64,000 nucleotides of DNA from Rhododendron vialii (lineage: Eukaryota; Streptophyta; Magnoliopsida; Ericales; Ericaceae), in contig NC_080560.1 of the NCBI RefSeq assembly GCF_030253575.1, positions 9,730,501 to 9,794,500 of the forward strand. The letters run 5' to 3'. Shown piece after piece: positions 1 to 11,212 of this stretch; the first letter of the stretch is position 1; each line of letters begins with the position of its first letter. The position numbers and the translations under genes are program-made. The notes beneath the pieces are model-generated. The model was not told the origin of the DNA, did not search any database, and was given only the letters and a program-made list of their open reading frames with translations.

Positions 1-1431
1 AATATGTTACAGTTATGATTTGGATCATGTTTGTTTCAATAATGGGTTCTAGCCAATGAATAAAATTGAGATATGTGTTGTACCTTTCTGCTGGTTCTAC
101 TGTTCCATTTCCATGTAAATTTCTCGATTGGAAGGCCGTAAACGGGAATCGTCTTCTTCTGTTGTGTTTGTGGCTTTTAATGATGTTTTTGTTATTCATC
201 TGCTATTGCTTCCCTCTTGAATTAAGAACTTTTTAGCTTTTCTTTAGACGGTCAAAGTGTTCGGTGTTGGTCAGTTTATGTGCACCTCCCGTCCGGTCAG
301 TCAAAGGCCTATCCACGCCGGGACCGAGAAATTTACAAGAACAACTTTTTAGGCTGTTATTGTACTATATACCCTCGTTCTTAAACAAGAATTAGAAAGG
401 GATTTCTGAGCGAGCAATTTCCCAGGGCTAGTAATATAGGAACGTGTATGTGCGTGTATGCTTTTCTTCCTAGGAGAATGATAATTGCAGGTGGTCAAAA
501 TATGTGCTCCGTGGTGAATTAACGAATTGATATTGCGTTTTGGGTGATACAAATCACAAACTTGGCTTCTTTTCCTTGGAAATTTTTTTTTGCCTGTAAA
601 AGAGATAACCAGTCAGATACAAACAGGCCGGTGGGTTCGGCTGGAGTGCCTCTGATGGTAAAGTCAGCAACTGATTGATTATCCTTCAGTTGAGTCTAAC
701 TCAGCCGAGCAAAATAATCGAACAAAGTCGTAGTATGAAAGTGAGGGAGAAAGTGAGTACTGAGAGGATATTAGTCTTTTAGTTGTTTAGGTTTGATCCC
801 TTGTTACTTCTTTTGCTTCTAAGTAGGCCAAAGGCATGAACCTATCCCAAGGCTGGTTACTAGTTCACTGAGACTCTAGTCATGGGTGATTGTTGCTATC
901 TTTTTTATGATCTTTGCGTGTACACTTTGGACGTACTCAGATGGTTATCTGTCATAATGGCAATATTCCCGATTGGCTGATGCAACCCAATGTGATCATT
1001 TCGGAGGCGCATGTACTACCGGTTGGTGTCTGTTAGTGTACTACTTATATACTGATTTCTTCTTCTTGGACTAGAGCTTTTCATTTTTTCCCCACTGGTT
1101 GGACTCAATATACTTCTGTTTAGATTGTCTCAGTGCCGAGCACACTTTTCTTCACATTGGATACTCTCTGTGTAGAGCTTTCATGCCTTCAGATACTAGA
1201 GCTTTGTTGGATGGTTCGCTGTGGCCTGTGGGCTGCCACGTGTCTAATGTACTAATTTCATTTGTCACTTTCTTCTTGATCCGCCTTAATTACCGCCGGC
1301 TTAGTAATCTTAACTCCTTGTCCTGAATTCACCTCCGACACTGGTATAAAAAAATGCTACTCTGTAGAAGTGAGATTTTGATGTTTAATTGTTTAAACTA
1401 TTTTCATGGCTTTAATGTTTCATGATTTGCA
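1..1431. other. Upstream region of the nucleoside transporter gene
   Basis: No coding region is recognisable here; the short open frames have no family features. A pyrimidine-rich stretch followed by TTTGCAG ends at 1432, directly before the exon piece carrying the transporter start codon. Part of this region is therefore probably promoter, 5' UTR exon and 5' UTR intron of that gene, but I cannot place the transcription start. Confidence 0.4.
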
Positions 1432-1453
1432 GGAGTTGTGAAAGGGAGCAACC

Positions 1454-4400
1454 ATGCCTCTCATAAGTGAAAATGGGGATCCAAATAAGCTTAAGGTATG
1501 TGATTGCTTCTTTTTATTCTTTCAGGCTGTGCTTGGATCATGCTGAAAGAAATGACATTGTCTTGTTCACTTACTTTATCCTTCATATTTTCCATAGAAA
1601 GTCAAACATTGGAGTGAGATAAACCGAGTTTCTTAAATGGAATCTGAGGATTGTATGCTGCCATTTGCAGGGAAAGTATGCTGCAATGTTGGTTTGTTGG
1701 CTTCTCGGAAATGGGTGCCTTTTCTCGTGGAATAGTATGCTTAAGATTGAAGATTACTATGCTACCTTATTCCCAGTAATTTCATTTCCAATTTCTGCAT
1801 TATTTTCTTGGGTTTCAGCAGCCATTTTCTTTGGTTTCTGCAGCGTTGTATTTGTCTAAAGATGGCACGACTAAATTCATGATTGGACAATTTTAGCTGT
1901 AGTTCCACGCAATCCAAAAGTCCTTCAAAGAATTAGCCAACTAGGCTGTAAATTAGTGCTTTGTTCATTACAGAACTATAGAATCCATGCTCTTAAAGCA
2001 GAGTTTAGCCCAATTTTTTAGCGTGCAGATGCAAGTTGAAGTACCTTGGAAATTCCCTATCTCAAATTTCTTGCAATCTGGAAAATCTATGCAAACTGAA
2101 ATGGTGAAAACCTAGTGTTTTGCCATATAAAACTTAGCAAATCCTGTATTTCCTGTTACTTGAACCATCATCGCTTTCAAATGCCACTGTCAAGAAGGCA
2201 TCTCTGGTCTCTGCCCTTCTTGTTCTTCCATCCTACGATTGGATAAAAGCCAGTGATGAGTATTTGAGCACTATACTAGATGTTTCGTTGAACGATTCAA
2301 ATCCGCACTGTACTAAATTGACTGGTGATTTTACTGTAAAGGAATACTCCATGGTTATCTTGAATTAATTGATGACTTTCATTGCTTACTGGCCACAAAC
2401 GGTTATACTTTTGTAAATTGCATGACGTTAATAACTTAATGCTATGTTCTTTCCCTCACATTCGAACTTTCTGCCTAGATATTGTTCTCCTCCTGAATTT
2501 TGTCGATTCAAGGAGATTGTTTATTGGATATGCCTTATCCAATTTGCCTTGAGATTTAGTTCATTATGAGCATAATTGATGAGTAACTTTTCTTCTTTTT
2601 GTATTCTTGCCGTTGTTGTGCTTGTTGCAACCAATTTGACAGAATTTTCTTTCCTTATACAGCGATACCACCCCTCGAGGGTCCTCTCTCTTGTATATCA
2701 ACCGTTTGCACTTGGAGTGCTTGCAATCCTGACATACAAAGAGGCAAAAATCAATACTAGGCGAAGGAACCTATTTGGATATACCCTATTTTTCATAAGC
2801 TCTCTTTTGGTTCTTGTTGTAAGTACCGTAATTACATGGTGTTACACCAAGTTTGCTCCTTAAACGTATGGTTTTTACTAACTGATACTCCTTTATCAAT
2901 CATGTGAGTCTGTATTGAACTATTGATCCACCTTTCCATTATTACATGTTAGTTGGATTTAGCTACATCTGGGAAAGGGGGAATTGGAACTTATATCGGA
3001 ATATGTTTTATTAGCGGTGCTTTTGGAGTTGCGGATGCTCATGTTCAGGGTGGAATGGTTGGAGATCTCTCATACATGCTACCCGAGTTTATTCAAGTAG
3101 GTTTCTATGGATGGCTTATTTGTGGTCAACAAGTTTTTTTCTCTATTCTTATTTGGCATAGTTTCAAAAATTTGAAAATCTTCTTGCTTTTTTGATTCTT
3201 CAGCCTTTCCTTGCTGGTTTGGCTGCATCCGGGGCTCTGACCTCTGGCCTGAGGTTGATTACAAAGGCAGCATTTGAGAATTCCAGGGATGGCCTGCGCA
3301 AGGGAGCTAGTAAATTCAAGTCCTTTCTTTGGCCACATCGAATTACACTTGGCCGCATCGAATTGTACTTGGCAGCGATGAATTACTCTTGGCCGCATCA
3401 AATTGCACTTGGCCACTACGAATTACCTTGGCCGCATCAAATTGCTCTTGACAGCATCGAATTGCTCTTGGCCACATTGAATTGCACTTGGCAGCTACGA
3501 ATTGCACTTGGCCGCATCGAATTGCACGCTACGAAGTGCAATTTGATGCGGCCAAAAGTAATTTGATGCGGCCAAGAGTAATTTGTAGCGGCCAAGTGCA
3601 ATTCGATATGGCCAAGTGCAATTCGATGCGACCAAGAGTAATTTGTAGTGGCCAAGTGCAATTCAATTCGTCCAAGAGTAATTCGTAACGTCCAAGTGCA
3701 ATTCGATGCGGCCAAGTGTAATCTTTGAAGTTATGTCACTGGAAATGTTGTCAAAATATGATACTCTCCCTCTCTTCCTTAATGTTGGCCCCTGTTGGGG
3801 ATTCCAATTTTTTAAGAATGATATGCAATTATTGCACTTCCATCAAATTTCATGATATAATTCCCTTAGTTGCCCCTTATTGTATGACTCACTCGGAATA
3901 CAATACTAAATGCTGACGAGGATAGTCTTGGAAACTTACCAATTTTAGGATTTTGACATTTCAAGAGGGACTAACATTTTGGAACATCCTGAAATTGAAA
4001 ACCAGACCAACAATTAGTCATGGAGGAAGTATCTAATTATCTATAGAGTTATAGTTTTTACTTTCGCGGGAATGAAAACTTCTCAACTTCATGTTAACTT
4101 TTTGGTGCAGTGTCCGAGTATGAAGCAAAGTACATTGTGTTGATGAATTTCAATGCATTTTTTCCTCTCAAGGTTTCGTTTTTGGAAGTTCATTCTCTAA
4201 CTTACATAACTGTCATTTTCCGACCTGAACTTCTACTAATCGTCTATCTTTGTCAATCTGTTTATGTAGTTCCCTATCATGCAACTTGTACTCTATATGA
4301 CATCCCCATCCAAAGACAGAGTTGGAATCCGCTAAAATTAGCCAACAAAAGAGCTTTTCTAGCAATATACAAAAGTGTATATATCATTAGTTTTTTTGGG

Positions 4401-6933
4401 TAACTAGTGTATATCAGTAGCTAGATTCATTGATTCATCTATCTCATTATATTGAGGCATCGAAGCAACTAGTAATTGCTAATTTTCTCTTTCTGTTCTT
4501 TGCAGTTTTATTCTTTGCTATCTCTGCATTCTTTGAACTGCTCTGCGTTCTTCTCTATGCATTTGTATTTCCAAAGCTTCCAATTGTAAAGTATTACCGC
4601 TCAAAGGCAGCATCAGAAGGATCCAAAACTGTTTCAGCTGACCTTGCTGCTGGTGGCATTTATGCAGAACCAGTACAAGAAGTACGTCTTTTTTTCTTAC
4701 TACTGTGATGATTATATGAAGCAAGATACTCCCATGAACGCTTAACTTTTTGTATATGTGTATACATCGACCAATCATTTCGTGGAACCCATGCAGGCTG
4801 AGGAAGACCCTAAACGACTCGAGCGACTAAGCACCAAGGAATTGTTGTTTAAAAACATGGATTATGCACTTGACATGTTTCTGATTTATGCTCTGACATT
4901 GTCGATTTTCCCTGGATTTTTATCTGAAGATACTGGATCACATAGATGGGGCGGATGGTTAGTGTTTCATTGCAGATTGTTATTGTTCTCGTTTTAGTTT
5001 TGTGCATATTCATTTTTCGTGTTTCCCAAAACCCGAGTAATGAAAAGAATGGAACACTCATCGTTTTGGTCTCATTTGTGTTCATGAGAAAATAGTTTTA
5101 CAAAGTTCGTTAGTTCAATAACATCTTTTTGGTTTGTTCCTGAGAGTGGATTTGGTATCAATTTTCATAAACGTTTCCTGGAAAAAGTTTTCGGAAAGGG
5201 ATAGCCAAGGTTCTGTATTGTTTGCAAATAGAAAACAAAATATAGAAAGCAAATTAATACAAAACAGGTAATTATGTTGCTTATTACATGTGAAAACATT
5301 GTCAGCATACAGATATGTGTATACTGTGTGTGCTGTTACTCGTTCATAAGTCGATAATATGAATAAATACCCATATAAACGTTCTTTCTTGTGGTATCTT
5401 GACTACTTGCATCCGGTAATAATTCAAAAATACGATTAACTACCCATATAAGCGTTTTTTCTTGGGGTATCTTGACTCCTTGCAAGTGATAATATTGCAG
5501 GTATGTACTTGTTCTGTTAGCAATGTATGACGTGTGGGATCTTATCGGGAGATACATACCACTTGTAAAATGCATGAAGTTGGAATCGCGGAAAGGACTT
5601 ACTATTGCAATTCTTTCTCGCCTCCTTCTTGTCCCGGCCTTCTATTTCACAGTCAAATATGGCGACCAGGGTTGGATGATAATGCTTACATCCTTCTTGG
5701 GGTTAACTAATGGTTACCTCACTGTCTGTGTCCTGACTTCTGCTCCAAAAGGTTACAAGGTTCGTTGATTTATTACCTACTTATTTCTCGAGTTTGTTAC
5801 TAGATCTCTACTAGCTAGATACTAGGTTTTATTTTTTTGCTCGGCCTCTGCTAGATATTAGGTTGCGGTTGATGACGGGAAAGTACAGGGAAAAAAGAAT
5901 AAAAATTGGTATTTGTTTCCTGTCTGTGTCCTAAACCCTTTTTTCTTTGATCAATCAAGAAAATCTTATTACCAAGGTGATAATTAGCAAAAGTTGTTAT
6001 ACCAAGAAGACGTCATCGTAAGGAAATTGCACCACAACTAGGTTGGCACCTGAGCCTCACAAAAATGATATGCAACCAAGAACCTTATATGCATCGAACC
6101 ACACCATAACCAATTATTGGCAAGAGGCCAACCAGAGTAACCGAGAAAACTTTTCGATCTGCGCATCTACCAAAAAACTACAAGAGCAAAGACCCTACCC
6201 AAACAAGTCTCTGGAAAGCTGGAAACCAAGATAAAAATGAAAACCAAATCAAATAACCTCAAGGATATTAGGGAAACGGTAAACCAAACCATTCAAAGAG
6301 AAATCATTTTGTACAAGCTTTGGGCAGAGGGTATATGTCAAAGTACCGGACATGTTCTGTCAAGGTTACAGGGGACACAACAAAACATACTTATTCCTCG
6401 ACATATTTCTTAGGAAAAATGGTGATTTCATAAATGATATGGGAGTTTTTTGTGCATAGTTTTGAGATAGACTTATATTCCAAATATGGTTCCCCCATTA
6501 TTTCTAACTAAAAATCCAGATCCTACACCCTTGCCAAGTCGTAAGAGTATGACACGGGTACTCTACTTTTAGAAGAGCCCATGTACCCTAGACATTTAGC
6601 TTTTTTTGAAGGGTAAAGTTTCTTGCGAATCATGTCACATAAAATGCACGAGATGGTGCTTCGTAAGAATATTGAAAACTAAAACTTTTACGTACTTTCT
6701 GCTAAATGGAATCCCTAATATGCTAATTCTCTTGTATATTCCTTCGTTTGTTTTACCTCTTGAGTTAGTTTTATAGGAATCATTTCCTCTCAGGGTATTC
6801 CTAACGGACAGTGGTTAATATGTAGGGACCGGAGCAAAATGCATTGGGAAATATACTTGTGCTGTTTCTTCTAGGGGGGATATTTGCAGGGGTGACACTT
6901 GACTGGTTGTGGCTCATAGGGAAAGGTTGGTGA
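1454..6933 (+). CDS. Equilibrative nucleoside transporter (ENT3-like)
   Basis: Complete nine-exon gene for a polytopic membrane protein of the SLC29/ENT family, which moves nucleosides (in plants usually by proton symport at the plasma membrane). Coding exons: 1454-1495, 1671-1775, 2663-2818, 2953-3096, 3204-3309, 4506-4681, 4797-4957, 5501-5759, 6826-6933. All junctions are GT-AG, phases agree, and the sum is 1257 nt (418 aa), the usual length for the Arabidopsis ENT3/4/6/7 clade. Recognisable family segments include YHPSRVLSLVYQPFALG, GALTSGLRLITKAAFE, FPKLPIVKYYRSKAASEGSK, WDLIGRYIPLVK, YGDQGWMIMLTSFLGLTNGY and the C-terminal GGIFAGVTLDWLWLIGK. The large cytosolic loop lies near residues 220-260. 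The start was chosen because MPLISENGDP splices in frame to GKYAAMLVCWLLGNG. Intron 5 (3310-4505) holds the foldback repeat array. Substrate specificity cannot be read from sequence. Confidence 0.93.
3329..3722. repeat. Inverted pair of 20-bp tandem arrays (foldback) in ENT intron 5
   Basis: The left arm (about 3329-3527) is roughly ten diverged copies of a 20-bp unit close to TTGGCCGCATCGAATTGCAC. After an 8-bp spacer the right arm (about 3536-3722) is nine to ten copies of the reverse complement, GTGCAATTCGATGCGGCCAA. Copies vary at a few positions (GCAGC, CTACG, ACTC for GCAC), so the array has aged, yet the arms can still pair nearly end to end. An RNA of the intron would form a long imperfect hairpin. 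Open frames through it are artefacts of the repeat. No terminal sequence or target-site duplication typical of a known transposon family was recognised. Confidence 0.85.
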
Positions 6934-8052
6934 CCATTTTTATTCAAGTTTAATCTCTAGCTAGCGATTTTTTGTCGCCCCCCTCCTTTCGACAGCACAA
7001 AATGAATAATTACAATTTGTAAAATCTCAATTCTCGAATCAAAGAAAAAGTAGTGGTACGAGAGCCATGTTTAGAACAAGGTGGAAGAAGTGTTGCTCCA
7101 ATTTATACTTGTATAAGTACGTGAAACGGAATAATTAAAAACATGCTCACAAGCGTTTGTGTATTGTGTTTCTTTTTGTGCTAGATAGACAAGTTAATTG
7201 TCGAACGTATTTTGAGTCGAAAATCTATGCTACCGTTGCCTGATCGCAGCCATTTCCAAATGGGTGATTGTATGAGAAATTAGTTTTGGAAGTGCAGGAA
7301 ATTGGAGAATCTTCGCCATTCTATCACAAATTCAAAAGTTCTGCAGTCTCAGAATTTCCAAGAGACTCTTTCCAAATTTGAAAGCGAAATATCAAAGGTA
7401 GAAACGATTCATTCATTCAGTGTGCGGGGTCAAAAACTCCAGTGAATTGGGACTTCGGATTTCTAGTTTGAGAAGAGTTTCTTCTTCATTTCGATTCTGT
7501 GATCGCGGCATTGCTGATCACAGCTCGTTTCGGGAAGAGTTTCTTTTGATTAGTATAGATCGAAGGTAGCATCTCTACTTAGGGCAGGCTCGCGTCCCGA
7601 GGACAAACATTCAGCCGCGGCCCTGACCTTTTAACATGTGAGAGTAACTTTTTCCAGAGTCAAAAGAAATGCAGCTCTTTCTCGAGATCTCATGAAGGCA
7701 CCAAAACTCATAGTATTATAAGTACCACAAAGCCATCATCAGATAAATAATGAATTCGATCACCACCTCGTTAATCAGCACCATGAAAAAACTACTCCAG
7801 TCAAACAAAAGTTTCTCAATTCATCTCACGTTTGAGTCTTTTGGAGCAGTAGTAAGTTGGCCTCGTGTTCTCTATTGTGGTATGACGAGCATCGAAATTC
7901 GGACACCCGGCCACCTTCTCCGTTCCGCTCACCCTTGAGCTTGAGGAAGTACTTTGTGTAAGGTGACACCACGGGGCGTGCTGATGTATTAAAGAAAAAG
8001 GAAAAAGAAACAAACACATGAACGCTTTGACAACCAACTCAGGTAGAAAAAC
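6934..8052. other. Intergenic region after the transporter
   Basis: Probably contains the 3' UTR of the transporter at its left end. No gene, RNA or clear transposon recognised. A short palindrome (TGTGATC ... GATCACA, near 7498-7522) is the only structure noted and is likely chance. Confidence 0.4.
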
Positions 8053-8277
8053 GCAATGTTAGGTAGCCCAGAGTAGTCAGTGAGATTGATATTAGGTAGT
8101 CCGAGGAGTTAGCCCGAAAAGAGAAATTAATAAGTGGTTCATACTCACTTTGATGTGATCTGGACCACTGATTTCTCTTTTCTGGACATATTCGGATTAA
8201 CTTCCGATGTGATCCGAACTACTAGTTTCTCTTTTCGGAACATTTTCGGATTAACTTTTCAGGCTACCTAACATTGC
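8053..8277. mobile_element. MITE-like foldback element with 16-bp perfect ends
   Basis: GCAATGTTAGGTAGCC at 8053-8068 is matched by its exact reverse complement at 8262-8277. Internally, a segment around 8106-8140 (CCCGAAAAGAGAAATTA) is complementary to the 8210-8260 region, and the right half contains a tandem duplication of about 57 bp (GTGATCTGGACCACTG... and GTGATCCGAACTACTA...). No clear target-site duplication is visible, so the superfamily is unknown. Confidence 0.65.
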
Positions 8278-8535
8278 TCCATTGATATTCGAATTTGTCG
8301 GGAAAACGTATAGAAGGAAAACAATTGGTAGAGATTTCCTCATACTTTACATAGCAGAACATAAATCCCAAAAATGAGGCCTTAAATTTACAGTGAGCTA
8401 ATGGACAAAAAGGACCCTCCTAAATTGCCCCCATTCTTATGAACTACTAGCTTCAAACGAGCCCCCCACAATACAAACCAAAAACCAGGGGTGTCAAAGA
8501 TGCAGCAGCCAACACTAGGAGAAGAAGCAGCAGCT

Positions 8536-11212
8536 TTAGACAGACAACAATATCAGACCAACAAGCATGACTAGGGACAGAATCGGAAACCGGAAAGCGC
8601 CCGTCGTCAGTCGAAGAGACGGAGACGACGATGTAGAGGCCTTTTCGAAAAGCAGGGAATCGACGGCGAGGGGCATGTTATCGTGATCGGGGCTGCACCT
8701 GGGCTCCTCCTGCTGGGGCAGCGGGTGCGCGCTGTACATGATGGCGCGCAGGACTGCGGAGACAGTAGGTATGTACGCCGTCTTGTTCCGCGCCAGCAGC
8801 CACGTTAGCCCCATCAGCTGGCAGTCTCTGCTCAACATCTTGCTTGTTTGGTCGCTTTGTTTGCTTTCGGCTTTGCTCTCGCCCTTCAACTGCAATGATC
8901 GCGCCACACGTTAAGGGTAGTTTCGACTATACAAGTCTGATATTCCACAGTCAAGTATTGCAATGGAAATGAACTGGATTATGAAAGATGAAAAGGTTGT
9001 GGATAAGGGATTTATGAAGACACCCAGTTGTATGCAGTTATAAACAGGATCCGCGGTTGCAAGCAAACTCGCAAGAGGGTGTAGCGAATAATCTCATGGA
9101 CGAGTTTATTTTAAATCCGGGAGCCTGGTTGCCATCCGAAAGTGTTTTCAATTATTCGGATTTAAAATAAATTCTTCATTTATTTTAAATCCGAACAATT
9201 GAATTCTGAGATAAACGGTTGTGATTACTCCCTACACCCTATAGCGAGTTTGCTCACTACAGACCACGCTTCCAGATTGGATTCATCTCTATAATGACGT
9301 CCCTTTCCTAATGCAGACTTAAGTTTATTTTACAAAACGGCAAATTGAGCCGCCTCTGTTTTAGTCCCTGTAAACATGGACTTCATAAATTTTTTCTTTT
9401 TTTCTGATAAAGTGGGTATCCGGGCCAACTTACGCACATCTCGACTAATCATGGAAACTAAATCCATTGTTCACAAGCGGGGGATAATTAAAACAGGAAC
9501 AAAACTCGTATGGATTGACCCAAAGAAGTTGGTAGCACGTGAGAGATTTTAAATTTATGTCCTTGGGAGAAACCAACCTAAGTTCCAGGACTAAACTATT
9601 GAGGCGACTTTAGGAATTCTTAATTTGAGGTTCGATTCTTATTCGTGTGTTGATTTTAGAACCGTACAAATTATTTTAATCAACCAGGCACCATCCACTC
9701 TCACCGGTTGCGGATTCTCTTATCAGTGTGTGTGATCTAACATAAATTTTCCGTAAAAAATACTACTATATTCTTACACAACACAAATTCAGCTATAAAT
9801 GTGTTTTAAGTCGCTTAGTGCGTGTTGATCCCACGTGCATTGTATGAGCTAGGTTGCGTTGACGATTCTAGATACATTTGTAATCTTGCGTTCGAACGTG
9901 TCTCTAGCAGTGCTCATAATACTAGTGTCTAGTAGTAGTAATAAATTGACAATTTTCTATGGTAAAATGATTTTCTCACTCTTTAATTTGACAAATGCAC
10001 CCCACTTTCTGCATTTAGTGAAAAAATTACACATAAAAAATTTACTAAGAGCATCTCCAATCCAATACTCTATTTGAGAGTATCAAAATACTCTTTTTTA
10101 TTCATAAAGTGATTTTAGAGGAAATCACTATTTCTATTTACTCCAACCACAAACCCTCTATTTTTTCCTTTAAAATCACTTTACGAAAAAAAAATATTTT
10201 TTTATACTCTCATAAGGATATGGTTGGTATAAAAATTTAGTAAGAAAAGCTTACAAGGACAAAAATGTCTTTTAAAAAGATGAATAGTGTTATGGAGATG
10301 ATCCTCTATATTTTCTCTCACCCTCTAAATATAGAGGATCAAAATCCAATACTCTCAAATGGAGGAGGGTTGAGAGGATGGGTTGGAATATTTTGATACT
10401 CTCAAATGGAGATATAGAGTATGGGTAGGAGATGCTCTAAAGAATAAGAAATGAAGTGCATTTATAAAAATAAAAAAAATTAGTGCGGAAGTCACTGCCC
10501 TTTTCTACGGTCCAATTCAATATTTTACATAGGCAGGTGCGATTGGGGTTGTGGCCGTTAGTTGTGTCCATAGAATTATTGTAATTCCAATTACCTTTTC
10601 TAGAGCTCCGAGACACTTTGTACAACCCGCGTGCGACGAATTCCGGCAGCTATCCTCCAGATTCCTCACGGCCGCCGTCGGTGTCGCATTCCGATACGCC
10701 GTAACATTGAACGCAGCCGGACAACTCAACGACGTGATCTGGTGCAGCCGAATTCCGCAGAAGCACAAAACGGCGTCGCACGAGGCATTCGGCTGCGGAA
10801 TCCGTATGTTCCGGCTCAGCAGCGAACTCTGGAGCGAGTTCACACACTTCTGCGAGTCGTCCGGCATAGTCGGCAGCTCGGCCGAATCCGCCGCCGGCCC
10901 CGACGCCGGGAGCTGCAGGGCGGAGCGAGCGTGGGCGGCGAAGAGCCATGCCGCCAGCACAGGGCAGCAGCGGCTCCGGTCGAGGTCCCGGCCGCAGGCG
11001 GCGCTCACGCCGCCGAAGAGCTCGTCGGAGATGTCGAGCCGGCACGTCTGCGGCTCCGTTTGGATTGGAGTCGAGGGGAGTGTGGTGGTCGGAGCCGAGT
11101 AGTCCCCCGGGTTCAGCGGCTGTGCCGGCTCGGCGAGCAAATCGGCGAGTGAGTGATCAAAGAGTGGCAATGAGAAGATGAAAATTAACACAGAGATGGC
11201 TAATTTCTGCAT
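8536..11212 (-). CDS. GPI-anchored SPARK-domain protein (At4g28100-like)
   Basis: Two-exon gene: exon 1 11212-10595, exon 2 8889-8536 (GT-AG, phase 0), 972 nt, 323 aa. Residues 1-24 form a signal peptide (MQKLAISVLIFIFSLPLFDH start). They are followed by a proline/threonine-rich stretch and a Cys-rich SPARK-type extracellular domain with ACGRDLDRSRCCPVLAAWLF, MPDDSQKCVNSLQSSLLSR, CDAVLCFCGIRLHQITSLSC and CTKCLGALEK. Exon 2 carries SRDCQLMGLTWLLARNKTAY and ends in a hydrophobic tail (FPILSLVMLVGLILLSV) expected to be replaced by a GPI anchor. The match is to uncharacterised GPI-anchored plant proteins of the At4g28100 type (about 300 aa). Exon 1 is much more GC-rich than its surroundings and is open on several other frames; those frames are shadows. 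The intron (8890-10594) hosts two MITEs. Biochemical function is unknown; the protein is expected at the outer face of the plasma membrane. Confidence 0.9.
9062..9254. mobile_element. MITE in the GPI-protein intron
   Basis: Ends are imperfect inverted repeats of about 30 bp, beginning AGCAAACTCGC. The inner part contains two facing copies of a motif reading TTTATTTTAAATCCG, giving a hairpin about 190 bp long. No certain target-site duplication. Confidence 0.6.
10049..10437. mobile_element. Tourist-like (PIF/Harbinger) MITE
   Basis: The ends GAGCATCTCC and GGAGATGCTC are exact reverse complements and are flanked on both sides by TAA (10046-10048, 10438-10440), the target site typical of PIF/Harbinger MITEs. 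Inverted repeats extend further inward (ATACTCTATTTGAGAG / CTCAAATGGAG...). The element lies in the intron of the GPI-anchored protein gene, just upstream (genomically left) of the exon 1 donor. Confidence 0.75.

Noticed and set aside
3126-3715. Several open frames on both strands with repeated WPHQIALG / GRIELH-like peptides
   Set aside because: They are translations of the 20-bp inverted tandem array inside the ENT intron; there is no independent coding evidence.
3329-3722. Regular 20-bp repeats considered as a CRISPR array
   Set aside because: Repeats are contiguous and inverted in the second half, with no unique spacers, and the genome is a plant's.
7498-7522. Short palindrome TGTGATC...GATCACA as a regulatory hairpin
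   Set aside because: A 7-bp stem is expected by chance in a window this size and nothing nearby supports a function.
10551-11181. Long antisense and out-of-frame ORFs (183, 173, 131 and 77 aa)
   Set aside because: Shadows of the GC-rich first exon of the GPI-anchored protein; they lack domain features.
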